From contig CM077116.1 in assembly GCA_039619475.1 (NCBI GenBank), positions 303,588,464 to 303,652,463 on the forward strand: a stretch of DNA of 64,000 bases. Direction: 5' to 3'. The stretch's first letter is position 1. Every line of letters starts with the position of its first letter. The stretch is from Icerya purchasi. Its lineage: Eukaryota; Arthropoda; Insecta; Hemiptera; Monophlebidae. The translations under genes and the position numbers were made by a program. Below the pieces are notes generated by a model, which saw only the letters and a program-made list of their open reading frames with translations, ran no database searches and was not told the origin of the DNA. Positions 34,533 through 47,369 of the stretch are shown one piece after another.

Positions 34533-37500
34533 TCCAAACCTTGAATTTTTTTAAATATTCCCGATAAATGCACTGCGGGAAATTCTATTTTAAAAATAAT
34601 GGATAATTTTCTTCTGTATATAAATAGGCAAAGACAAAACAGTTCAGTACCTCTTCTCCACTTTTTATTAACCGATTTTCTTGCTTTTTTTTCTGTTTAG
34701 TAACTATTGATGATCTTTAGAGCTATCAGTATACAAAATTATGGAAACAGTTATCCTTTTTGTTTCGTATTTAAATAAAAAAGTAATACAAAAAGTGAAG
34801 AAGGAAATCGCTGCAACCAGTAAATCTGTTTTTATTGAAATTTTTTAATTTTTCTTAATAATCATCAGTATCGGCTTTTTTAAAGTGTACTAAATCTTAA
34901 GGTGTCATTTAATTTTTGTACTGAAAGTACATATAAAAGTATATGTTCTCAGATATATAATGAACGAATGTATAAGAATGGGAAAAAAATTTTGGAAATA
35001 TACAAATTCATATATGTTTTTTTTAAATTTTTAATGATAATTATGGTCGAATTTGGACCATTGGGGGAACGCTAGAATTTATAAACACGTGACTAAAGTG
35101 GCAAACTGTAAATATATGAGATACATCTACATTGCAAAATGATTTAATTAACCCAGAATAACACTCCTACTGAATAGCATGGACCCATCAAATTAAATGA
35201 CGAATTAAAATCACAGTTTTTATAATCTTTTCGTATTTACCTGAAATTGCGTACAAGCAAGAATATATAAATTGACATATTCCTCATTTTTAGAATTAAC
35301 TTAAAAATATTAATGTGGTGAACATTAACGTTCCAAGTCCAAGTAAAAGCAGTCAGTGAAAATTTTTATACATATAATAATTGAAAGTTTTTAGAATATT
35401 TATTAATTAATAAACTGGCGTACCTTGGCGGATAGTTTTCACAAAATTAAAAATGCAGTATCGCGATTTTCTTTTTTATTTTCCAGCTACTAAGTCTTAA
35501 TTAGTAACCTACATATTTATGCCGGGTGTAGGATTAATCACATTTTTTTATAATCTTTTTATACATACCTGGAGAGTCATTTCGTTTCGGCCGCAACACG
35601 ATGATTCGTCTCGTTACATTTCGAATTCGTCTTTTTTCCAAGTAGACCTAGTTTAGCCTTAGTGAGTTTTTAATTTTTTTTTCTTCTATAATTATCATAT
35701 TTAAGGCGTAATGAATCAAAAAAACACCCGTGAAATTAGTAATTAATTTGTTTAGAAAATAAACCAGCTGTTTTCAATGCTTCTTTTGCATTCGTATATC
35801 GCAAAAAGAATTATTTTCGGTTATAAAGACTTGAAGTTCTGATTATGTATTCGTTTAGTGGGTAATTTCAATAAAAAATTTCAGAAAGAATTAGTAGATC
35901 ATAGGAATAATTTCCCTCTGTGACAGATTTTCTGCTTTCAAAGGATGTGCTTTATAATAAATTTTTACATTCGCAAAAAAATAAAATTAAATTAACTTTA
36001 ATGATTATGAAAAACTACTAAAAAAAATCGTTTATTACTTTTAAGAAATTATTCTTCTATTCTTATGTTCATTTTTAACGGAACCCATTCGTTTGAGCCA
36101 AATCGACTGACCCTGTTTTTAATTTAGTATTATGTAAATTGAAATTACGATAATTCATACTTATCATATTATATCCTTGGCGGTTGACACATTATGTTCA
36201 AATACTTTGCTGTATTTGCGATAAAATTATATTTTTTTTTTTTTTATTTATTTATTTTTTCTAAAATCTAGCTACCTGCAAAATAAATATTTTAGAACTC
36301 GATATTTAATTCTGCACGTTATGTAACACGGATTAATTACTTGGAATCATTTTTTCTTATTACTGTGAAATATGACCTACATAAACCAGAATCCATTTTT
36401 AAACCATGCAAAAACATCAATAAAACAGCTCATTTAGTAATGAAATTAACATAATTAAGTAACAAAAATTTTCCGATTTTTAAACAACTAACATATTTGA
36501 CATTCTTAAAAGTATATATTTGTTTTATAACCGTTATATATAATTATTTTAGAAAATATTGATCGCCAGTGAGTATTCCGAAAAAATACAACAGCACTAA
36601 AAACATATATGCCGAAAATAATTTTATGGATATATTGTAAACTACTCATGTTTCTCAAACGGGCGTCAGTTTTTTTTTGTCGGTTCGGTTCTCACCATGG
36701 GGGATTTCCTGCGAGTGATTGAAAAGAGGTAATGAATAGGACCTCGAATATTTTACAATATGCGAATCTGTAGGACTAAAAGAAGAAGAAAAAGTAATAA
36801 AATCGTCATGGAAAAAATCGTACATTTTTCTTGGAATTGACTATAGGTTTATTGTAAAGCAGTTATTATTTCGGCGGAAGAAGAATTACTAGAATATTTT
36901 TCGAATAGACTATTCTTAATAATGACCGTAGTACGGACAATTAACGAATGAAACTGTTTTCTGTAAATAAGTGTAGCGCTTTAGTTTGTTTATTTGACCA
37001 AATCCTGAATAGCTTCATAAGAGGTGAAATTTATTTACCTGCACTGTTCAAAACCTGTATGATTGGCTATTCGGTTTTTAATTTTTAAGAAAATGGTTAA
37101 TTTTCCTAACAGAGGAACATAACAAAATGTACAATGAATGCGTGTAAAACTTGCCATTATTGTTATTTTTACTTTTCTGTTCCGAAAAAAAAAGAATGCC
37201 GCAAAGGATGTTGACACATAATGGTTTTTGTCATTCGTCTATGAACGTGATATAATATCAACAAAATAAAGAAAACATAGTCTTATTGATAAAAGTAACT
37301 GAGTAAAAAAAAGAAATATGTCGATTGCGACAAACGTTTGTTGAAAGTCGCAACAAATTATAATCAGCTTCAGCTCGAAGATTATCTTCGTGGTGTAGCA
37401 CAATGTAATTAGTTAACTTTAGTGTTTGCATGTATTATAGGTACTATTATTATTACTTATTTGTAAGATTTCGAAATCGTTTATTTCTATATTTGTAGTT

Positions 37501-39076
37501 AATGCTATTATTATTATATTATAATTGCAAGCTCTTATTTTGTAGGGAAAACCTGAAAGGGGAAAAACATAATTTCTAATTCGACTAGCTGTATGAACAC
37601 TCGTTGTACCTTGTAGGTATATATAGTTTGAGAAATTATCATTCCTGCGGAAAGAAGGGGATAATTTTTTTGCGACAGTTTTATCGCAATACATACTATA
37701 GGTTTCAAATTGTTGGTAACTTAAATATTGTTTATGCGTGTTACAGAAAATACCTATTTATTAAATAAAACTGTATCCATTTCATATAAGAAAGATTGAT
37801 TCCTTATCGAAGAATAATGAGGATATTGTTCCAATTTTTGTGGTTTTTGAAAATTTCAGTTATTACTAAACGACCAAACATTGTAATTTGTGTAGTATGC
37901 TGTAAGCTAATTTAACAGGTTCAGCTTGATATCGGCACAGTTGTGTTTAAGCCGTATGTGAAAAAAAGAAACAAAAAAAAAACGACGGACTAGAATAATG
38001 TTATTTTTCTTGTAAATATGTTCAAAATTTATCCTCTTCTCTCTTCCATGCCTACTTCATGCGACATTTTGTTTTCGTTTACTACAAAACATGCACGCAG
38101 GAGCAAGTTCATTTTTTCATAAATATTAAACATATTTTCTTTCTGTGCGTTTTACTTTTAGGCCAAATGAGGTTAAATCTGAAAAAGCAAAGGCTAACTG
38201 ACAAATCATTCTGAATAAATTAATGAAATAACTATATAAAAACAAATAGGCGATCGTGCTCATTTTAACAATTACTCACTTATTGTTTGATCACATTTTG
38301 CCTCAACGGGACTTTTCTGTTCAGCAAATACAAAAAGAAAACAAGCAAGCGTACGGATAATTTAGTATTTGCAACAACATATCATAAGTATCGAAATGCA
38401 AACCGGGTAAAGGACCTTGATTGATGTGCCCAAATAAATAAATAAGACTGAGGTCGGAAAAGGTAATTCTCAGTTATGTTTTGCGGTCATTACCAATAAG
38501 CAGATATAGAGAACTAAATACAGCTTCTTCCATATTATTCACTACCGTCACTAAAGAATTTTTTTTTTTTTTCAAAATAAAACCAAAAAACCTTTAGTAA
38601 AGAAAGCCGATATGATGAGAAACAGAAGTCAAAAAAGTTACTATTATAAATATTTAATGTAAATTAATAGAACGATGATTCGAATAATGAATACCTGCAA
38701 ATTATTCCTTTTAAAGCTTTGTGTTACTCAAATCCAACCTACCTGAACTGACAATATTTAGAAAGTATTATAGCAATTTAGTGTGATAAGTTAGTAAAAA
38801 AACGAAATTCTAGAGAAAAAAATTCGGTTAAAACGCGTTTTGTAACTAACAAACGTGTTAATTACAAAGTGGTTGTAGCCATTGACGGTTCTTTTCCTTT
38901 TTTTATTAAAAACTATTTCACAGTAGAAAATTAATTAATCGCTTCTGTTTCTCAACTTACTACTTTACTTTTTCTTTTTCCCTACAAAACACGCATTAAG
39001 TATTGCCGAGTCGATTTTTCTAATTATTATAATTCTTTTATGAGCCGCTCGCTTCATTATTAAACAAAACAAGAAA
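34533..39076. other. Interior of the large foldback element
   Basis: AT-rich, without any open frame above about 90 codons and without transposase motifs. It contains one arm of the palindromic family found at 21255-22150 (here 35625-35990). The source of the rest is unknown; it might be captured host DNA or degraded element sequence. Confidence 0.6.
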
Positions 39077-40115
39077 AGCTTCTTCCTTATTGGCTTTATT
39101 AAAATTTTTATGAAAATAATATTAGTCCAGTGTTTTGAAGATTTAAAATTTTTCTAAACGAATTAAAAAAAAAAAAGAAGTTAACCGGGCAGGATGTTTC
39201 ATGTACTAAACATTCTGTGAGTTAATTTAAAGATTACCGTAATTTACATTTACATAATATTAAATTCAAAACAAAGATATTTAATTTTTAATTTGAAATA
39301 TCGTATTCATTTCTCGCCCAGTATTAACATAAATGTGTTTATGTTTAAAAATTTTTGCGCCTTTGTTTGTCTTTTTCGATATTTTTTTGAAATCAGGGTT
39401 GATTCGTCGAGGAATTAAATATATAATTAAAATCATAGATAACAGATAAAGCTTTAATAAACGTATCCTCAAATAAACTTGCTAGATACGAATAAAAGAG
39501 AAAGATAATATAAGGAATATGTATCAGAAGCAAAATTCAATCCAGTTATATTACACTTTAAATGGCGTAGAGTTGATAGTTTGTAATTTTTTAAATACGG
39601 TTGACTATACGATAGCAAAAAAAAAAAAAAATGAAGAAAACCGACAATGCATTTGACCGATTATTAATATTAATAATTTTCGTCCGTTTCGTATTACTTT
39701 TGCTAACAGAACTCTTTAAATTTACATCGCAAAAGTCTGTTTATGAGTATTTCACGCTGAAGTCGTTATTTCAGAAAAAAAAAAATAGAAAATATTTTAA
39801 AAAAGTGAATAACTAAATAAAATCATGTAAAATATGTGTTTTGTGATTATATATGCATATATAACATGCTATACGCGCGGAAAAACCAAATCGTTAACGA
39901 AGAAAGTTATTTGAACGAAATTTCTAATAGCAGTATTTGGTAACTCGTGTTTCTCACTAACACAGATGATAACATTTAACGGATGATACCTGAAAATCAC
40001 CGTAGGTGGTCTGTAAAAATGTCTGAGTTCGCCTGCGCCCGAAAGAGGCTGCGCCCGATAGAGTCGCGCCCGATAGAGCTGCGCCCGAAAGATCGCGCCC
40101 GAAATAGGGTAACCC
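39077..40115 (-). repeat. Right inverted arm of the large foldback element
   Basis: Reverse complement of 33514-34532. Its tip array reads GCGCCCGATAGAG in several copies and ends GGGTAACCC at 40107-40115. The segment 39768-39804 is present here and in 51884-51905 but absent from the left arm. Confidence 0.85.
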
Positions 40116-40124
40116 TTATTAAGA
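40116..40124 (+). repeat. Right 9-bp target duplication of the large foldback element
   Basis: TTATTAAGA, identical to 33505-33513. Confidence 0.85.
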
Positions 40125-40383
40125 ATACCGAAAAATTGCCCTTGTGCCGGATTAATGTTTTGATAGTTGGTGAGTCGGAAAAAATAATTAAAAGAAAATA
40201 GGAAGATTCAGTGATCGCTTCCTCGGGTAATTTAAAATTCGAAAATGTTAGATTAAATACGGAGATGGCGAAGTAGGCGCAGGTTTTTGGACTAAAATTA
40301 GCGCTATTGACTCAACCAGCAGGATTTAAGCGAATACTTGGCGACAATAGCGGGAAGGAAAAAGAAAAAGGGACTACATTTTA

Positions 40384-41355
40384 ATGTGTCGAGAAGCGAA
40401 AGAAACAAAAACGGATAACAAAAAAATAATGGATTCGAGAAAGTTACTAATTTTCCAAATTATGTGCCATGCTTTACAGATGGGTCAAAAATCGGAAATC
40501 AATATACTACTGGATATGCTTTTTCGATCAGTGGAGAGGTTAAAAACTTCAAACTTCATAAATGCTCTTCCAACTATACAGCTGAATTAATAGCAATTTT
40601 TCACTGTTTGAAAAGCATAAAAACGAAAGAAAAAAGCAAAAATTATCTAATCCAATGCGGCTCAGTAAGCTCACTAACATGCATCCTGCGAACATTTTTT
40701 CAACTGACAAATTTGTCCAAGATATTCACCAACAACTAAACAAGCTAAAATCTCGAAACATTAATATCAAATTAATGTATATACCCGGTCATATCGGAAT
40801 CCAGGGAAATTAAATAGTCGACAACCTGGCCAAAACCGCCTCTACACACTCTCCTGTAACCTCCACCACATTCACGGATATCAAACATTTACTAAATCAA
40901 ACCGAAATATCTAATTGGCAAGCATCATGGAACAAAAAATCCCATAACAAATTATTTCAACACAAAAAATCCGTACAACCTTGGAAAAACCTCTCCCAAC
41001 TACTAAATCGTCAAGAAGAATTAATAATCACCAGACTTAGAATTGGACATCCGATACTCATCCATAATTACCTCTTCCTAAAAATCGATGAACCCCCTTG
41101 TCAGTTCTGCAACTCAACCGCCATCATCACAGTCAAACACCTTCTTTACGAATGCCTTAACATTAATGAAATCCGTCTAGAACTAAAAATTCCCTTAAAT
41201 AATACAACCAAGACGAAATTAAAAAAATTCTTACCCTGATTAGAAAACTAAACTTAACAACCGGCATTTAAAATACCTACCTGACACTGAGTGTAATAAT
41301 CACAGCAATTTAAAACACCCAGTATAAAAATAATAACAATAAAAAAAAAAAAAAG
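40384..41355 (+). mobile_element. LINE fragment: RNase H and C-terminus (family D)
   Basis: The plus strand reads CFTDGSKIGNQYTTGYAF (RNase H start, D in FTDGSK) and SSNYTAELIAIFHCLKSI (acidic E), then in other frames IKLMYIPGHIGIQGN, a stop, and VDNLAKTA. Next come a C-terminal helix-rich part (EELIITRLRIGHPILIHNYL) and a CCHC-type cluster PPCQFCNST...VKHLLYEC. A short 3' UTR and A-run end at about 41341-41355. The arrangement is that of I-type LINE ORF2 C-termini but the sequence differs from families A-C. It is truncated upstream of RNase H and frameshifted, so non-functional. Confidence 0.75.
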
Positions 41356-42690
41356 GGAAAGGATTAGCAATGCAGAGAAAGCAATCGAGAACAAAATTAA
41401 AGAAAGAACAGAAGCAAACGTGATTGCTAACGACTGAAACAGGAACGAATTATAAACGATATGAAGGAACGTTTGAGATAAGGAGAAAAATGGAGCCATC
41501 GTCGAGCGGTAGGAGTGGCTGAGTTTCAGAATGAAACGAGTGCTAATCAGAAAATGATAACAGCGTTTAAATACTTAAAAGTTTTTTGTTTGTTTTTTTT
41601 TTTTTGTAATCGTAATGAACGGGGTGATTTTCGAAAAATAGCAACAAAGCAGAAAGAAATAAAATACAAATATATGTTACTATTTCACTCGGGTTGAATT
41701 CAAATTTGCTCTAAAGCATAATTTTGAAGTAAGAGACAATTACACTAATATATATTTATTTTTCGTTTAATATGAAAACAGTAAAGATGCTGAATTTAAC
41801 TAAAACTCTTTTCTCATGTAAGTGTTGAGTTTTCCTACCATTTAAATTTAATATGATCGATATTGCTATTTTTAAAACTATCGGCAAACATGCTGTTACG
41901 TTATTATTCGCCGAATGACAAATAATTGACATAGACTGTTTAAGCAAAAATAAACGCAAAGAAATAGGTGGTTTATTAGTCGGAGTATTTTCTTGAAACA
42001 GTGAATGAGAAAACTTCGATCGAAGCCCTTAAAAGAGCTATTTAGAAGACGCGATCGGAATAGCAATTAAACGGACGAGAGACGAGAGCGAAAAGTACAC
42101 TAAACGATATAGATACTATAGGCAAGACGAAAAGAGCAGAAGCGAATAAAAAAAAAAAAAAAAAACATAACGAAATGACTAAAATAAAGCGGTAAAAAAC
42201 GATATAGAAAAAAATATATGTACATAAGCAAAACAAATTCGAACAACAATCACCCCGTAAGATAAAACCTCACTTAAATGCTTGAGTAAGTTAGCCTTCA
42301 GTGTTTCATTACTGTTTTACGCTTAAAGAGCTAAACAAATGAAAATAATAATTAAAATTATTTTAATTATTATTTATATTTTAACGATTAACACACTTGT
42401 AGAAACCACTGAATTTTAAACAGATATTAAAAGCGATGGTTAATAAATTTTACGCATTTAAACATTCCATTTTCTGGCTAATTCAAATGGGGATCTACAA
42501 CTAATTTCCTTTTACTTAAACGTAAAAAAAAAAAAAGAAATTACGCATACGCATGTAAGCGTATCCACTGAATTTTTAACTTCCGGTGTACTGTCAGGCA
42601 ATTAAAAATCAGGTATTTACATCAAAATAAACTCGTTCCATCATGATATAGCTGGGACTAGTTTTCTTGAATAAAGCGGTTATACGAAAA
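41356..42690. other. Unannotated AT-rich stretch
   Basis: No element end or coding region was recognised. An A-run lies at 42149-42166. Confidence 0.4.
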
Positions 42691-42693
42691 ATT

Positions 42694-42875
42694 CACATAG
42701 TGAATAAAACGCACGTATAGAAATGTGTGAAAAAAGCGCAAGCATAGAAATGTGTGAAAAAAGCGCACGCATAGAAATGTGTGAAAAAAGCGCAAGCATA
42801 GAAATGTGTGAAAAAAGCGCAAGCATAGAAATGTATGATAAAAGCGCACGCATAGAAATGTGTGATAAAAGCGCA
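42694..42875. repeat. 27-bp minisatellite, about 6.7 copies
   Basis: The unit is GAAATGTGTGAAAAAAGCGCAAGCATA, with A/C variation at the AAGC/ACGC position and GAAAA/GATAA variation. Because the unit is nine codons long and has no stop on the minus strand, all three minus frames stay open (9-residue repeats such as RFFHTFLCL). The open frames are therefore a consequence of the repeat, not evidence of a gene. Confidence 0.9.
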
Positions 42876-43082
42876 CAATTGGTTGAAAATCGGTAGCACA
42901 CCTGTGTAGTTCAGTAAATTTTAGTTATACCGTGCTTACTGCCTACCACTAAAAACCGGTTACAACCACTCTTTCCTAGTTTCTAGTCTCTTGCAGTACT
43001 GTTCTCGCAGTCGTTTAGGTAACTAAATAAAGCAGCTACTATCATATCGAACTCTACGTATATACTATAATTCAATAATAAT

Positions 43083-43940
43083 GTCTAGAATATTATATGG
43101 AATTCAAATATGAGGTGAGGCTAAGAAAACAGAAATAAATAAAATAAGTAAAATACAGAAGAGGTGTTTGAAACTTATACTACCTTACTGGAAGAAAAAC
43201 GACTCTGGATCAATTATGTATGGAAAGGAAATGATAAAATGTTCTCCAAGATGTACTATTTCTATTATAGATTACTAGAATTTAATGTCAATAATATAAA
43301 ATTACCATCTAGGCGAAAAAATTCGGTTAACAAGAAACCAAAGTAATACATATTACATCTATCCGGGGGGGGGGGGGGTAAATCTACGAATTGACAACAC
43401 TGATGGCTCAGTTTTAATTAATTTAAATAAGTACAATCCCCAATCATATACTAGAGGGGGAAAAAATTGGTGTGTGGAAAAAAGAGGTGCAAAAATGGTT
43501 GAAGGAATGGTGCAAAGACTGAAGATCCAAGTCTCGTCCTTCATCTCATTACTATTTGATGGTTCTTTTCTGTTTACGGTTTTGTTAGTTTTTGACTTTG
43601 TCGTGTCCTTCCTGGATTTTAGGCTCTCATTGATCATGCTGCATTTCGATTATAAATATTAAGCTGTCTGCATATATTAGTATTCAGATGCGTATTACGC
43701 GGCATTTTTTATTTTTTTGGCATACATATATATGCTATTACTTTAATATAAATAATGCTAAGTCTGTTATTATTGTTAGTTTCGAAATAATTTAAGTTAG
43801 TTTTAATTTATTGTACTATATACCTATCATAATAAACGTTGATAAGAGTGTTGGGCACTCACACAACGGGCATATTTGCCCTTTGAGACTCACAACTTAT
43901 TCTCTAAAAATAAAAAAAAAATAAAAAAAAAAAAAAAAAA
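43083..43940 (+). mobile_element. LINE family A, 3' end with poly(A)
   Basis: The plus strand reads MSRILYGIQI (stop) GEAKKTEINKI and IQKRCLK, then FYYRLLEFNVNNIKLPSRRK. These match the reversed family A copy at 60166-62012 (ARILYGIQIWGEAKKTEINKI; YYYYRLLEYNINNIRLPTRP). The 3' UTR has a small hairpin GGGCATATTTGCCC (43869-43882). The tail is A-rich at 43906-43940. A run of 13 G at 43366-43378 interrupts the reading. It is 5'-truncated after the reverse-transcriptase core. Confidence 0.8.
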
Positions 43941-43984
43941 ACTCTGTTAGTAGCAGTTTATCAGTGTAATTTTGTTTAAGTGTC

Positions 43985-44262
43985 TTGTTCAAGTTTTGCG
44001 AATGTTTCAATGGAAGTTTTAACAACTAACAAAGGGTAAGCCTGCTGCAACACATTATAATGGATACGCTTATATTTGGAAGAAACAAAAAGATGGGGGG
44101 TGATCGTTTGGCCATATCAAAGAAAATGCCGGGGTTTTAGAAGAAACTGATCACTTATGCGGAGCGACACAGCCCGATTAGAAATTAAGAAGATATCACA
44201 TCCAGCTTGAAAATTACAAAAAAAACTAATCTTCCCTACAAAATGCTGATGTCTAGAATCTT
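43985..44262 (+). pseudogene. FLYWCH-type zinc-finger remnant
   Basis: The plus strand reads MEVLTTNKGKPAATHYNGYA and YIWKKQKDGG; the next frame gives KCRGF, and then ARLEIKKISHPA, KITKKTNLPYKMLMSRI. FLYWCH domains begin '..S.KGKP.L...GY.Y...K', continue to a C...CG cluster, and in transposon-borne copies are followed by a 'D...IE.KK' helix region. The order matches, but tryptophan and histidine ligands are missing or out of frame. FLYWCH domains occur in some Mutator-type transposases and in host proteins. A 20-T run at about 44261-44280 cuts the reading off. Confidence 0.45.
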
Positions 44263-44280
44263 TTTTTTTTTTTTTTTTTT

Positions 44281-45300
44281 ACATCACACCGGTCCTAAGA
44301 CCATAATTGACGAGGCTATTATTTTATTTTATTTTTTTTTTAAAGTATGCTTGAGTGGTATGCAATTTGTTAAAAGACTTCTTTCTCCTAAACGAAGTTT
44401 GAGCATAGTGGCAAAAGACTTTCAAACAAGTGCGTCTCCACGAAAAATTCTAAATGTCAAAAGTCTTTTTTGCGACTGTCCAAATAAATTTAGAAGTGTC
44501 CGTCCAATTTTCGATCGCTCTTCTTTCCAGTCTGAAACTTCATAGAGAGAATTACCTCCGGTGTTTTCACTGCGGAAATAGGCGCCGTATTTCCTACGAA
44601 GACCCCTGGAAAATCATGCCTGATCAACACTCCGATAGATCGCATACGCTGTAATTAATAATTACGAGAAAGTGCGGTATTTAATCGCGATTCTAGTAGT
44701 GCCAGTTCTTTTCGGAATTCACATTTCAATACTATCGAAGGGATTAATATTATAAATTTCGTGCAATCAGGCTTACATACACAAATCCTTCTTTTAATAT
44801 TTTTATTTTCGATTTACGAATACTTCTTCTGACCGGATCATAAAGAATTTACGCCGGTTTTTGTGTCGTTTAAATTACTCTGGCGACTAGAGAGAAAAAA
44901 ATATAATAATTTGCACTTGAACAGAGATACTTATTTCAGAATCTTATCCGGTTTCTATGTGGGTAGCCGACATTTGACGATTCATACTCTTCTAAGTTCA
45001 CTCAAAAGAAGACACCAAATCGGTAAATAGTAAAAAATCCAACATCAACAGTTAGAAAGGGGAAGTGACTTTTATCATTTAAGGACAATGTGCCATGTCC
45101 GTTATCAAACGACGATTAACGTTTTGGCGATCATTCTTCCGTACCTCTCAGAACAAGTTTCTGGTTGACACATAGCATTCCGATAGATGTTTTTTGTGTA
45201 CGAGCTGTTTTTCTTATTTCCACTGATGGTCTATTTTTCTACTTTGCATCAAAGGTGAAGAACGCTGTCTTATCCATTTTATATGTGTTCAGAATATTTT
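44281..45300. other. Unannotated stretch
   Basis: Follows a T-run that may mark another minus-strand insertion. No recognisable coding sequence. Confidence 0.35.
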
Positions 45301-45307
45301 AATTTAC

Positions 45308-45663
45308 TCAGAGCTGTCTCTTTTTTTCCGCAGTACCATTAGTCTTTTTTACATTTATTCTTAGACTTTTATCGTGTGCCCATTTACTTATTGTTATTAG
45401 ATCTTTTTGCATCCTTATTTCTGCCTCTTTCACATCTTTATGTGACGTAACTATTGCTATATCATCCGCGTACGCGACTACCTCACTGTAACTTAATTCC
45501 TTATATAGACCATTTGTATACATATATATAATAAACAGTATTGGCGCTAGGTTGCTACCCTGCGGAACTCCTACATCCATCTCCTCTTTTTCACTTTGCA
45601 CATTTAAGATATTTACGCATGTTTTCCTTTGTGTTAAATAACTTTGAAACCATTTTTTTCAAA
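45308..45663 (-). pseudogene. LINE family A reverse-transcriptase fragment
   Basis: The minus strand reads WFQSYLTQRKTCVNI, VGVPQGSNLAPILFIIYMY, VVAYADDIAIVTSHKD and ISKWAHDKSLRINVKKT. These are RT motifs 'PQGS..(A/S)P.LF' and the catalytic YADD, followed by the 'W......INV.KT' motif. It ends abruptly after this point with no 3' UTR or tail, so it is a fragment left by deletion rather than a simple 5'-truncated insertion. Family A is assigned because the WARDRRLCVNINKSK stretch of the copy ending at 62012 resembles it. Confidence 0.75.
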
Positions 45664-46864
45664 TTATTCAAGTTGCTATTAGAATTGTGTCAACTACCGC
45701 GGACATAATTAATCAGGTCTAGCTTCGGTGTTTGAATTTAATTGTCGGATATATCGATCATCGCTTGAGTTAACGTCAGTAGTGGATGAGAAAAAAAAAA
45801 ATATATATATATACATACCTATATAAATAAATGGGCGAATTGAGGAAGAGGAGTGCTATTTTTTTCTTCAACATTTTGCGCAGTGTTGCCAATACGAAAA
45901 AAGGCTTAATAATTTCATTGAGCAGCGATCAAAATTTTCGTAAAATAAAATAATCGTCGACGCGTAATGCAAACTCGTTACGGGAAAATTAATTACTTCG
46001 AAGCTGAAGCGTAATTTCAATTAAGCAACTCTAGGGAAAAGGGGGCAGCGTTCGAGCAAAGCGCTACAAAGTGAACGCGGCGCTGATAAGATCAATAAAA
46101 TTACCCGGTAGCGGGGTACTTTATGTTTCGTTCAATTTAATTAAAATTAGCATTTACTTTGGTGCCCGATATTAATTCCGACACTTCGTTTAATCAGCTG
46201 TTCGATCGAAATGATGAAACATAATTACGAAAGTAATGCCCTTATAAAATTTTACGTTTCCTGGAAAGTTCGTGTTACCACACGATTTCGGAAACCTTTC
46301 ATAGTCTGACGGAAGTTTCCTATAATGTGTAACGAAGTTTGAGCGACCTTTTTAAAATTTTAAATTTTCTATAAAAAAAACAAAAAAAAAAGCTAGAAAG
46401 AAATTGTGTACGATTAGCGCGTATTAAATTTAAGAAAAACAAAAATTGCCTTTTAAAAAGAATATTCCTTTGAACGTTTGCAAAGCGAGTAGTAGTACTT
46501 GAGAATTGTTTTTAGAATAGTAACTTTTTCACGCTTACACTAAAACAAAACTTGAATAAAATGCAAACGCGTAGAAGCGTAGATAAAACAGGGAAGCAGT
46601 GAACTTTTTACGATAAGCATCCGAACTTGGCTAGTTCCGTAAGCGAAATTTTAAATGGATATCGCGGAAGACAAAACTCCGTCGATTCACCTATCGCATG
46701 CTGTTGCAGTGGCTCCCGACACAAAATTAACCTCAATTCTATTTCCTGTCAATTTCTACATTTCCATTACACTTTCAAATTATGCACCGTGGTAAAGAAT
46801 GCATCATTCAGAACTGCATGTGGGCTAAAAGTGACATCGAAAAAGCTGTTCGCTCGGCATCTAT
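45664..46864. other. Unannotated stretch
   Basis: No element or exon was recognised. An 82-codon plus frame at 46627-46875 runs into the piggyBac-like end and has no known motif. Confidence 0.4.
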
Positions 46865-47299
46865 TTAACCCTTAACTGGTCCGGTGACCGCATATAAATA
46901 ATTATTTCTCATTGCTTAATGAAACAAAACCCATACATTTCTCCTGTTACCTAATCCTTCCTCTATTGGTCCGTGATAGACGACCATATTTATGATCAGT
47001 TTGCGATATTTTCTTAGAAGTTATGATGGAAATTATTTCAGTCGTAGTCTTTCAGACGACGCCCGACTGTTCGTCTAATAGTTTTGCGTGTGAAAATTTT
47101 TGTGAAATATGTGCATTTAGACGATTTAAATTATGAAGAAACTCGTTTAAAATGATTCGATGAATGTGACAGTGGTAGTGATATAGATAGTGTGCCAGAA
47201 GGACATTGAATCAAAACACAATAGTAATTCAGAGTTATCTGACTCAGATGGCAATGAAGAAATTATTAAAGACGAAGTAAGTGATAGTGATAAACGTTC

Positions 47300-47369
<70 letters not shown>

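Larger units (their letters stand above)
33514..40115 (+). mobile_element. 6.6-kb foldback (Mutator-type?) element with about 1-kb inverted arms
   Basis: The left arm (33514-34532) and right arm (39077-40115) are reverse complements along their whole length and highly similar. Each starts at the outside with a GC-rich array of a 15-16-base unit containing GGGCGC: six units on the left, five on the right. Each then continues through AT-rich sequence. The tips are GGGGACCGCTCT on the left and GGGTTACCCTAT (reversed) on the right. A perfect 9-bp duplication TTATTAAGA flanks the element. Long arms with internal tandem repeats and 9-bp duplications are hallmarks of foldback elements and of the Mutator superfamily. 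The 4.5-kb interior has no transposase, so it is non-autonomous. Confidence 0.88.

Noticed and set aside
42658..42901. Three overlapping 68-73-codon minus frames
   Set aside because: All are translations of one 27-bp tandem repeat; a gene would not be open in every frame.
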